From contig SHNE01000045.1 of NCBI GenBank assembly GCA_004295015.1, forward strand, positions 16,211-80,210: 64,000 nt of DNA, given 5' to 3'. The position numbers were made by a program, and so were the translations under genes. Below the pieces are notes generated by a model. That model had not been told where the DNA came from and ran no database searches. It saw only the letters and a list, made by a program, of their open reading frames with translations. Origin of the DNA: Bacteroidota bacterium (GTDB taxonomy: Bacteria; Bacteroidota; Bacteroidia; AKYH767-A; 2013-40CM-41-45). This document shows positions 1 through 7,554 of this stretch, in pieces (the first letter of the stretch is position 1; every line of letters starts with the position of its first letter).

Positions 1-417
1 TTGGCCGCATATATGAATCTTAAAAATGCTCTCGTTACAAACGATGTAAATAAGGCAAGAGAAAGTGTCAAAACAATGCTCTATGAAATCGAGAAAGTAT
101 CGATGGATAAGATGACTAAAGACCAACATAATGTTTGGATGAAATACACAAAAAAACTTTCTTATGACGCTACTCACATCAGCGAAACAGATAAGATTGA
201 TCATCACAGAGAACATTTTGTATCGCTTTCAAAAAACATGTATGAAGTTGTAAAAGCGTTCCCCGGTTCCGACCCGGTATTTTATCAATTTTGCCCGATG
301 GCAAATGAAGGTAAAGGGGCATATTGGTTAAGCGAACAGGAAAAAATCCACAACCCATATTACGGGGACAAAATGAATGGATGTCCTTCCACTAAGGAAA
401 CAATTCAGGCGAAATAA
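1..417 (+). CDS. DUF3347 copper-binding-type protein, 5' end cut by window edge
   Basis: The reading frame is open from base 1, so the gene starts outside the window and only the last 138 residues are seen. They cover a DUF3347 domain: an alpha-helical bundle followed by the conserved C-P-M-A-N segment and a C-terminal half with 'NPYYG' and 'GCPS'. DUF3347 is found alone or at the C-terminus of Cus-type membrane fusion proteins in Bacteroidota and is thought to bind copper in the periplasm. The same domain recurs at the end of the CusB-like protein at 16990-18765, with clearly alignable residues. The missing N-terminus probably holds a signal peptide. Family call confident; exact role inferred from context. 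Confidence 0.85.
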   Translation: MAAYMNLKNALVTNDVNKARESVKTMLYEIEKVSMDKMTKDQHNVWMKYTKKLSYDATHISETDKIDHHREHFVSLSKNMYEVVKAFPGSDPVFYQFCPMANEGKGAYWLSEQEKIHNPYYGDKMNGCPSTKETIQAK

Positions 418-429
418 TTATTTATCAAT

Positions 430-462
430 GCAAGGCGGACGATCAAACCGTCTTGCATTTTT
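430..462 (+). terminator. Hairpin terminator after DUF3347 gene
   Basis: A 9-bp stem (430-438 with 448-456, one G-T pair) with a 9-nt loop is followed by ATTTTTATT. It sits 13 bp after the stop of the DUF3347 gene and before the DUF2231 gene, so it may end or attenuate the upstream transcript. Confidence 0.6.
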
Positions 463-479
463 ATTAATTCACATAAAAA

Positions 480-944
480 ATGATTCAAGACCTATTCAAT
501 CAGTTCCCAAATCAACATCCATTATTTGTACATTTTCCCATTGCCTTGTTGCTTGCAGCGGTATTGGGACAACTTGCTGTTTTGATTTTCCCAAAAAACA
601 AAAATTTAAAATGGCTCACTTTTCTCTTGCTTATTTCGGGTTGGTTAGGGGCATTAATTGCCGTACAGACGGCTGTTCATATTAGCGGTGGGGCAGACGA
701 AAAAGCAATTGAAATTTTTGAAGCACATCGTTTATTGGGCCTGACGACCTTTTGGCTGTCACTTGCAGCAACAATAATTCGATTCCTAACAATTAATTGG
801 TTCAGAAAAAAATGGGTTGAAATTATGTTAGCAATTCTAATTGCAACAACTGGAATTTTTGTAATCACGACAGGGCATCGTGGTGCACAGTTAGTTTATA
901 TCTACAATGTAGGTCCCCAAGGGAATAATGTAATGTCAAAATGA
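480..944 (+). CDS. DUF2231 family four-helix membrane protein
   Basis: A 154-residue integral membrane protein with about four hydrophobic segments. The N-terminal 'HPLFVHFPIALL' and the C-terminal 'GHRGAQLVYIYNVGP' are the two hallmark motifs of DUF2231 proteins, which are found near cytochromes, heme proteins and metal resistance genes; their conserved histidines have been suggested to bind heme or metal. The stop overlaps the start of the multicopper oxidase gene by four bases (ATGA), which points to translational coupling and a shared role at the membrane in copper handling. Function is not established for the family. The start is the first ATG after an A-rich leader with no clear Shine-Dalgarno site. 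Confidence 0.85.
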   Translation: MIQDLFNQFPNQHPLFVHFPIALLLAAVLGQLAVLIFPKNKNLKWLTFLLLISGWLGALIAVQTAVHISGGADEKAIEIFEAHRLLGLTTFWLSLAATIIRFLTINWFRKKWVEIMLAILIATTGIFVITTGHRGAQLVYIYNVGPQGNNVMSK

Positions 945-3280
945 AAATTATAAAGGAAGTATTTGGATTCATGATTAAGTCCTTCAGAACATTCTTCACG
1001 AAAAATATTTATTGTGTTTGTGTAATTTTTTTATCAATAGTCATCTCTGAAAAAGCAATTGCACAAAATATCGTCCGTTATGATTTATATGTAAAAGATA
1101 CCTTAGTGAATTTCACCGGAAAATTCAAAAGGGCTATTGCCGTTAATGGGCACATTCCAATGCCTACACTCACTTTTACCGAAGGCGATACTGCAGAGAT
1201 TTATGTTCACAATGAACTAAACGAAGCAACAGCCTTACACTGGCATGGCTTGTTTTTGCCCAACCAATACGATGGAGTACCAAACCTCACCCAAATGCCA
1301 ATCAAAGCACACACAACGCATTTGTATAAATTTCCAATCATTCAACAAGGCACACACTGGTATCACTCACATTTTAAATTGCAGGAACAAATCGGCATGT
1401 ATGGCTCTTTTATTATAAATAAAAGAAAAGGTGACGCCTCATTTAGGCAGGGAATTGATGATTTACCGACAATTCCGATTACGCTTAGCGAATGGACAGA
1501 TATGAATCCGAAAGAAGTACACCGCAGTTTACACAATGCGACCGATTGGTTTGCAATAAAAAAAGGAACAACTCAAAGTTATTCTGAAGCAATCAAGCAG
1601 GGCCACTTTAAAACCAAAATAAACAATGAATGGAAGCGCATGAATGCCATGGATGTAAGCGATGTGCATTATGATAAATTTTTAATTAACGGGGAGAATG
1701 GACATCAATATTCTCAGTTTAAAGCAGGAGATAAAGTTCGGTTAAGAATATCAAATGGTGCAGCTTCCGATTACTTCTGGTTAACATATGCAGGGGGGAA
1801 AATCACAGTGGTGGCAAGCGATGGCAACGATGTTGAACCGGTTGAGGTGGATAGGTTGATCATTGCTGTCTCTGAAACCTATGATGTAATTATTACGCTT
1901 CCTAATAACTTAAGTTACGAATTTTTGGTAACTCCTGAAGATCGCACTCATTCTGCATCACTCTGGCTAGGTAACGGAACGAAAGTACTTGCAAATCCAT
2001 TGCCCAAGTTAAAATATTTTGAGGGAATGAAAATGATGAATAGAATGATGAAGATGAATGGAGATTTAGACGATATGGGAATGCAGATGAGTCTAAATCA
2101 AATGGACATGAATTTCGTAATGTATCCAGAAATAACAGGTGAGATAGAGCAAAAGAAGAATAAAAGGAATCACGCTAGTATGCATGGAATGACTATGCAT
2201 TCAGATTCATCTACCGAAATTACCACTCTCAATTATACAATGCTTAAATCACCAACAAAAACAACTCTTCCAAAACCATTTAATATCAGGGAACTACATT
2301 TTCAATTAACAGGAAACATGAATCGCTATGTGTGGAGCATAGACAACAAAGTACTTTCCGAAGCGGATAAAATCCTGATCAAAAAAGGTGAAAATGTTCG
2401 AATTATCATTCACAATAATTCCATGATGCGACATCCAATGCATTTACATGGCCATGATTTCCGGTTACTGAATGGACAGGGCGATTATGCTCCTCTCAAA
2501 AATATTATTGACATCATGCCAATGGAAACCGACACCTTGGAATTTAACGCCAATGCATACGGTGACTGGTTTTTTCATTGTCATATTTTATATCACATGA
2601 TGAGCGGAATGGGCAGAGTGTTCAGTTACGAAAACCAACCTGCCAATCCGGAAATTCCGAATCCAAAATATGCACAGCGGAAATTATTTGCTGACAATCG
2701 AGAATTTCATTTCATGTCAAAAATCGGAATTGAAAGTAATGGCAGCGATGGAGAAGCTATGTTTGCCAATACACGCTGGAAATTAGAAACTATATGGCAT
2801 CTCGGTTTCCACGCTGAACACGGCTATGAAAGCGAAACAATGTTTGGCCGCTATTTTGGTCGAATGCAGTGGTTATATGGATATGTCGGTTTTGATTATC
2901 ACTTTAAAAAAGACGGCAAGAGTCAAGAAAATTTCTTTTCCCTTGAAGGAAGTCCCAAAAATATTTTTGGTGATGACGGCAGAACGTGGTTAAATCAAAA
3001 AAGTGATAAAAACAACCGTCATACGGGAGTCTTCGGTCTTGCGTACACTCTTCCTATGTTATTCATTGCAGATTTAAGAATGGATTTAAACGGGAACGTA
3101 CGCATTCAGCTTTCGAGAGAAGACGTTGCTATCTCAAAGCGGCTTCGTGGAGCTATAATGCTAAATACAGACAAAGAATACATGCTTGGGTTCCGATATA
3201 TAACTTCAAAATACATCTCAATTAGCTCACATTATGACAGTGACATGGGTTTTGGGGGAGGATTGACGGTTACCTATTAA
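941..3280 (+). CDS. copA: Multicopper oxidase CopA fused to a CopB-like C-terminal domain
   Basis: Periplasmic multicopper oxidase, likely oxidising Cu(I) to less toxic Cu(II). A signal sequence spans about residues 20-42. The copper sites are all visible: HWHG (100-103), HWYHSH (139-144), HPMHLHGH (from 498) and HCHILYHM (from 546, with the type-1 Cys). A Met-rich stretch around residues 363-410 and a His/Met segment after it probably bind Cu(I), as in other CopA/PcoA/CueO proteins. After the oxidase core, residues of about 590-779 resemble the CopB/PcoB outer-membrane copper protein ('FGRYFGRMQWLYGYVGFDY', 'HYDSDMGFGGG'), so the two partners are joined in one chain. Typical CopA is near 600 aa; 779 aa fits the fusion. 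An alternative start lies at 971. Confidence 0.9.
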   Translation: MKIIKEVFGFMIKSFRTFFTKNIYCVCVIFLSIVISEKAIAQNIVRYDLYVKDTLVNFTGKFKRAIAVNGHIPMPTLTFTEGDTAEIYVHNELNEATALHWHGLFLPNQYDGVPNLTQMPIKAHTTHLYKFPIIQQGTHWYHSHFKLQEQIGMYGSFIINKRKGDASFRQGIDDLPTIPITLSEWTDMNPKEVHRSLHNATDWFAIKKGTTQSYSEAIKQGHFKTKINNEWKRMNAMDVSDVHYDKFLINGENGHQYSQFKAGDKVRLRISNGAASDYFWLTYAGGKITVVASDGNDVEPVEVDRLIIAVSETYDVIITLPNNLSYEFLVTPEDRTHSASLWLGNGTKVLANPLPKLKYFEGMKMMNRMMKMNGDLDDMGMQMSLNQMDMNFVMYPEITGEIEQKKNKRNHASMHGMTMHSDSSTEITTLNYTMLKSPTKTTLPKPFNIRELHFQLTGNMNRYVWSIDNKVLSEADKILIKKGENVRIIIHNNSMMRHPMHLHGHDFRLLNGQGDYAPLKNIIDIMPMETDTLEFNANAYGDWFFHCHILYHMMSGMGRVFSYENQPANPEIPNPKYAQRKLFADNREFHFMSKIGIESNGSDGEAMFANTRWKLETIWHLGFHAEHGYESETMFGRYFGRMQWLYGYVGFDYHFKKDGKSQENFFSLEGSPKNIFGDDGRTWLNQKSDKNNRHTGVFGLAYTLPMLFIADLRMDLNGNVRIQLSREDVAISKRLRGAIMLNTDKEYMLGFRYITSKYISISSHYDSDMGFGGGLTVTY

Positions 3281-3368
3281 TGTTGCCGATTTGAAGATTT
3301 AGCTTCCAAAAGCACCCAGTATCGAAATCCTCATAAAATTTGAACTTTCAAAATAATGGATAATTTTA

Positions 3369-3400
3369 TTTGTTTTACATGCTGTTGTAGCTTACATTTG
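3369..3400 (+). promoter_or_regulatory. Bacteroidota-type promoter (-33 TTTG, -7 TACATTTG)
   Basis: TTTG at 3369-3372 and TACATTTG at 3393-3400 are separated by 20 bp, matching the TTTG-N19/20-TAnnTTTG pattern of the primary sigma factor of Bacteroidota. The predicted transcription start is about 3407, just before the TTG start at 3422. Confidence 0.6.
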
Positions 3401-3421
3401 GGTTAAGAATAGCTATAGAAA

Positions 3422-3808
3422 TTGAAAAAAATAACTGCCATATTACTTTGCATGATGTATCTCATTCCAGCCATTGGATTGAGCGTAAATCTGCATAAAT
3501 GTGGAAAGAAAATAAAAGTCATTAATCTAAATTCTTCTCATGAGACTAAATGTCCGTGTGGGAAAGAGATGCCATTAAATTGTTGTAAAGACATCCAGTT
3601 AATGGTCAAGCTCAATGACAATCATAAGGTGGCTCAATCAACACCAGCCATAAATTTGAATTTCGTAAAACTGTTTACGGCAGCATTCCATTTACCTGAA
3701 GTTTTTCAAAGACTGCAACTGTCAGATACAAATTTCGAAAATTATCACTCTCCACCTGATCTTCATCAGCAAGCTGTTTATCTTGCGATCAGGGTTTTCC
3801 GCATTTGA
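3422..3808 (+). CDS. HYC_CC_PP family small secreted protein
   Basis: A 128-residue protein with an N-terminal signal/anchor segment, a 'NLHKCG' motif shortly after it, a 'NCCKD' double cysteine in the middle and a 'HSPPD' motif near the end. This H-x-C, CC, PP order defines the Bacteroidota HYC_CC_PP family, whose members sit next to metal efflux genes. The paired cysteines and histidines suggest a metal-binding or redox role in the envelope, but no function is demonstrated. Start is TTG at 3422 directly behind a good promoter; no ATG lies upstream in frame. A second member precedes the RND pump gene at 11432-11845. Confidence 0.8.
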   Translation: MKKITAILLCMMYLIPAIGLSVNLHKCGKKIKVINLNSSHETKCPCGKEMPLNCCKDIQLMVKLNDNHKVAQSTPAINLNFVKLFTAAFHLPEVFQRLQLSDTNFENYHSPPDLHQQAVYLAIRVFRI

Positions 3809-3916
3809 TCTTTTTAACTCATCTTACTGGCCGCATTCTTCGGAGTGTCGGCTTATTATGCAATATCTTTTTGCTAAACAAATAAAAATAATTCCTCACA
3901 ATCTAAATATTCAATA

Positions 3917-4813
3917 ATGAAAAAAATAATTCAACTCTCGTTAATATTGATTTTGGCGTGTTCTGCATCATATTCTCAAACAATCCCAAACAATGGATTT
4001 GAAAACTGGATAAGCATGGGATCATACAACAATGTCGATTCATGGTCAACTTTAAACGATATGACTTCAACAGCTAGTACGTATACTTGTGTGAAGGGCA
4101 CACCTGGAAATGTTGGATCTGCATATATTAAACTTACAACCAAAACGGTTATTGGAATGGGTGTTATGCCAGGAATAGCTTTTTCCGGTGAGTTTGATTA
4201 CGCGACAATGCAACCGACTTCGGGTTTTGCAATTTCGACTAGGCCACAATCACTATCAGGAAAATGGCAATATATGGCTTCCGGTTCAGATCAAGGGTTC
4301 ATTGCAGTAGCCTTGACAAAATGGAATTTTTCAACGATGATGAGAGATACAGTTGCTTTTACCTATCACGATCTTCAAGGCATGGTAATGAGCTGGGGAA
4401 GCTTCAACATTCCGTTAAACTATATGAATGGAGACGATCCTGATTCTTGCTTTATTGTTCTCTCTGCTAGTAGTGCCTATGGAGCAGCTGCGGTTCCAAA
4501 CAGTTATTTATATGTAGATGATTTAAATTTTAACGGAACAGTCCTAGGAATTTCGGAGAGGGAATTTGCAAATAACATCACCGTTTCTCCAAATCCGAGC
4601 AAAGACATAATTACCGTAACACTTCCGGAATTTTCAGAAAAATTCTTTTCATATAAAATTATTGATCTCCAGGGAAAAACAATACTAAATGTGGAAAATT
4701 TGAAAGTGAATTCTACTTTTCAAATAGATATCAATACTCTGGCAAAAGGGAATTACATGCTTAATATTTACACTCCCTCAGTCATAAGTTCCAAGCGCAT
4801 AACTAAACAATAA
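3917..4813 (+). CDS. T9SS-sorted secreted protein with PCMD/CBM-like domain
   Basis: A 298-residue secreted protein. Residues 1-20 form a signal peptide; 'NGFENW' right after it, a beta-rich middle of about 180 residues ending in 'LYVDDLNFNG', and a T9SS type A C-terminal sorting domain ('VSPNPSKDIITV' onward) are visible. The beta sandwich resembles the putative carbohydrate metabolism domain (PCMD), often seen as a binding module. It lies between a HYC_CC_PP gene and a T9SS multicopper oxidase, so it may be an exported partner of the oxidase. Sorting-domain call is firm; the binding function is inference. Confidence 0.75.
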   Translation: MKKIIQLSLILILACSASYSQTIPNNGFENWISMGSYNNVDSWSTLNDMTSTASTYTCVKGTPGNVGSAYIKLTTKTVIGMGVMPGIAFSGEFDYATMQPTSGFAISTRPQSLSGKWQYMASGSDQGFIAVALTKWNFSTMMRDTVAFTYHDLQGMVMSWGSFNIPLNYMNGDDPDSCFIVLSASSAYGAAAVPNSYLYVDDLNFNGTVLGISEREFANNITVSPNPSKDIITVTLPEFSEKFFSYKIIDLQGKTILNVENLKVNSTFQIDINTLAKGNYMLNIYTPSVISSKRITKQ

Positions 4814-4863
4814 TAATTTATCTTGTACTAACTGAAGTTAGCACAGGTATTAAAGCAATCGAA

Positions 4864-6552
4864 ATGAAAAAAATATTAAGCCTTTCCTTCCTTGTTATAT
4901 CCGGGAGCTTAACAGCTCAAAATTTAATACCGATACCTGATACTCTAAGCGGAACCTCAATCAACCTGAATATACATACTGATAGTGTTCAATTCTTAAC
5001 AGGACAGATGACGTTAACAAATGCCTTCAATCAGTATTCTTATTTAGGGCCAACTATAATTCTGAACAAAGGGGAAGCCGTGACCATGAATGTCACCAAT
5101 AACCTGAATGATACCAGCACTGTTCACTGGCATGGCCTACATGTACCGGCAATGGCTGATGGTGGACCACACAATATAATCCTTGATGGAGGCACATGGA
5201 GCCCGCAATTCACTGTGATGAACCATGCCTCGACTTATTGGTACCATCCACATATGCACATGAAGACCGGACAACAAGCAATGAGAGGCGCAGCAGGAAT
5301 TATTATCGTACGGGATAGTATTGAATCATTGCTTGATCTGCCAAGGACTTATGGCATAGACGACATTCCATTAGTGATCCAGACCCAGCAGTTTGATGCC
5401 AACAATCAAATTGATTGGCGTGGCATGCACGACAGCATAATCATGGTGAACGGAATAATCGATCCAATGGTAGAGCTGCCGGCACAGGTTGTCCGTCTGC
5501 GCCTATTGAATGCTTCTCAGGAAAGAAATTTCAACTTTGGATTTTCCGGAAACAAATCATTTAGTGTGATTGGAAATGACGGTGGCTTACTTTCTTCTCC
5601 GGTATCAGTTAGTCGCATTCGTTTATCTCCGGGAGAAAGAGCTGAAATCCTTATAGATCTTTCGACTTTAATGGGACAAACACTGCATCTCATGAGCTAT
5701 GCATCAGAATTTCCGATGGGAGTGCAAGGCGGAACACCAATGCCTGGAATGGACACTGCGATGTATAGCCCGATAAACGGCGTAGACTTTAACATGCTTC
5801 AAATAAATGTTGTATCGACAACAGCAAATCCGGTTACTACGATTCCTGCTTCACTCGTAACAATCACCCCATGGCTTGAATCTGCATCAAACATGAGCAG
5901 ACAAATAACCATCACAGCACTGAATATAATGAGCATGGACGGGCCATTTTATTTTAATGGAAACTTGTTTGACATGAATAGAATCGACTTCCAAATTCAG
6001 CTTGACAATATTGAAATCTGGTCATTGACAAACCAAACTATGGTAGCCCACCCATTCCATATTCATGATGTTCAATTCTTCGTCTTAGACAGAGACGGAA
6101 TAATGGTACAACCTGAAGAAGCAGGATTCAAGGATGTAGTAATGATAGCACCTCAGGAGACAGTCAGGTTCATTACTAAATTCGAAGACTTTGCCGACCC
6201 TATGATGCCGTACATGTTTCATTGTCATATCCTCATGCATGAAGATGATGGAATGATGGGACAGTTCGTTGTTTTGCCATCTTCGACAGGAATCTCCGAA
6301 AGCCAAGATCTTAAACAATTATTGGCATATCCGATTCCTGTAAATGATTTACTTTATATAAGGCCGAATTCATCACAAAACGGCAATTTGTTAATTACTG
6401 ACATTTTAGGCCAAATTGTTTTTTATCAAGAAAACATTCAAGATGAAAAGAGCTTTCAGATTAACACCTCACAATGGAATAATGGCATCTACTTTATCAA
6501 ACTCAACAATAAAAATGGAATATCTTCAAATAAAGTGCTTGTCCAACATTAA
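4864..6552 (+). CDS. T9SS-exported multicopper oxidase
   Basis: A three-cupredoxin-domain multicopper oxidase of 562 residues. Signal peptide residues 1-19; copper ligands HWHG (88-91), WYHPHMH (126-132), HPFHIHD (from 396) and HCHILMHEDDGMMG (from 453, containing the type-1 Cys). It is closer in motif spelling to CueO/bilirubin-oxidase-like enzymes than to the neighbouring CopA. Unusually, the chain ends in a T9SS type A sorting domain ('LAYPIPVNDLLYI' onward), so the enzyme should be carried across the outer membrane and displayed or released, while CopA stays periplasmic. Likely substrate is Cu(I) or a phenolic; the copper context favours cuprous oxidase. Confidence 0.9.
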   Translation: MKKILSLSFLVISGSLTAQNLIPIPDTLSGTSINLNIHTDSVQFLTGQMTLTNAFNQYSYLGPTIILNKGEAVTMNVTNNLNDTSTVHWHGLHVPAMADGGPHNIILDGGTWSPQFTVMNHASTYWYHPHMHMKTGQQAMRGAAGIIIVRDSIESLLDLPRTYGIDDIPLVIQTQQFDANNQIDWRGMHDSIIMVNGIIDPMVELPAQVVRLRLLNASQERNFNFGFSGNKSFSVIGNDGGLLSSPVSVSRIRLSPGERAEILIDLSTLMGQTLHLMSYASEFPMGVQGGTPMPGMDTAMYSPINGVDFNMLQINVVSTTANPVTTIPASLVTITPWLESASNMSRQITITALNIMSMDGPFYFNGNLFDMNRIDFQIQLDNIEIWSLTNQTMVAHPFHIHDVQFFVLDRDGIMVQPEEAGFKDVVMIAPQETVRFITKFEDFADPMMPYMFHCHILMHEDDGMMGQFVVLPSSTGISESQDLKQLLAYPIPVNDLLYIRPNSSQNGNLLITDILGQIVFYQENIQDEKSFQINTSQWNNGIYFIKLNNKNGISSNKVLVQH

Positions 6553-6697
6553 ATATAATGAAAGAAATAAATAAAATATTAGTTAAACAAAATAGGCTTA
6601 TACTCCTGATAAAAAGAATCGGGAAAAGCTTCTTGCTTTTATTTAAAAAAAATTGCTGCAAAAACTGAAACAAATAGTAGTGGGCTATACTTTTTCA

Positions 6698-6715
6698 AAA
6701 ACCCTGAAGGGTTTT
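6698..6715 (+). other. Short perfect hairpin in the spacer before the metal-binding gene
   Basis: AAAACCC (6698-6704) pairs with GGGTTTT (6709-6715) around a 4-nt loop. It could be a weak terminator after the oxidase gene; there is no long T-run after it. Confidence 0.35.
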
Positions 6716-6773
6716 AGGATAGCTAGTAGAGCAGCTTCATTTTTTAATTTCTAACCCCGAAAGATCAAATACC

Positions 6774-7337
6774 ATGAAAAAACTCGCTGTAAAACTGTTG
6801 ACAATATTGCCACTAATGTTAATTTCTGCTCCGATCGTCCAGGCACAACATGATCATGGATCAGAAAAAAGGGAAAGCCATCATGTGAAAGAACTAGCCA
6901 AAGGTCCTCATGGGGGTACTGTTGAAGAAGCTAAACCCTATTATGCAGAAATTTTGATCAAAGATGGAGAAATCCTACTTTATCTTCTGGATGCAGATGC
7001 AAAAAAAATGGGAAACAAAGACATTACGGGTGAAGCAACATTCACGATGTCGGATGGAAAAAGCATCAAGGAAACCCTTACTGCTTTTGGTGACGATGGT
7101 TTCGTTGTTAGCAATAAGGATTTACTTAGTTATTCAAACTGCCTTGTAGTCTTCTTAGTTGAAGGAAAAAACGTTTCTGCCAAATTCAATAATTACAGCA
7201 ATAATTTACAAAAAGAAAAAAGCTATTCTTGTCCGATGCATCCGGGAATTAAAAGTGATAAAGCTGGTAAATGTTCAGAATGTGGAATGAACTTAGTTGA
7301 GGACACAAAAAATGGCCCCGAGCAACACCATCACTAA
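6774..7337 (+). CDS. Periplasmic heavy-metal-binding (HMBD) protein
   Basis: A 187-residue exported protein: signal peptide to about residue 25, a His-rich 'HDHGSEKRESHH' stretch, a beta-rich middle, then a heavy-metal-binding domain 'CPMHPGI ... GKCSECGMNL' and a terminal HHH. The CPMHP/CxxCGM module is the same one fused to CusB-type adaptors (also at 16990-18765 here) and copper ATPases, and binds Cu/Ag through its cysteines, Met and His. Likely a periplasmic metal buffer or chaperone that feeds the efflux pump. A hairpin terminator follows the gene. Confidence 0.8.
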   Translation: MKKLAVKLLTILPLMLISAPIVQAQHDHGSEKRESHHVKELAKGPHGGTVEEAKPYYAEILIKDGEILLYLLDADAKKMGNKDITGEATFTMSDGKSIKETLTAFGDDGFVVSNKDLLSYSNCLVVFLVEGKNVSAKFNNYSNNLQKEKSYSCPMHPGIKSDKAGKCSECGMNLVEDTKNGPEQHHH

Positions 7338-7365
7338 ATTGTAAATTGGGTTTACTTTAAGAGGT

Positions 7366-7398
7366 AAGGAGAACAAATTAATGGTTCTCCTTCCTTTT
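7366..7398 (+). terminator. Rho-independent terminator after the metal-binding gene
   Basis: AAGGAGAAC (7366-7374) pairs perfectly with GTTCTCCTT (7384-7392); CCTTTTAT follows. Confidence 0.7.
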
Positions 7399-7554
7399 AT
7401 AATCCAAAGAAGCGTTATTGATAAATCTGGCAGACAACCCACTCTATTTCCCAATTCGGCGTCCGCTCTGATACTTAATACTCTATCAAACCTCTACAAA
7501 TTGTCAAAAAACATTTTAATTAAAATAATTCACACGCATAAGAACTTAAATTAG

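Noticed and set aside
377..685. 102-aa plus frame overlapping the DUF2231 gene
   Set aside because: Shadow frame; the overlapping frame has clear family motifs.
6558..6668. 36-aa frame with Lys-rich and Cys-Cys ending after the T9SS oxidase
   Set aside because: Too short, low complexity, no ribosome-binding site or coupling; could be real but cannot be supported.
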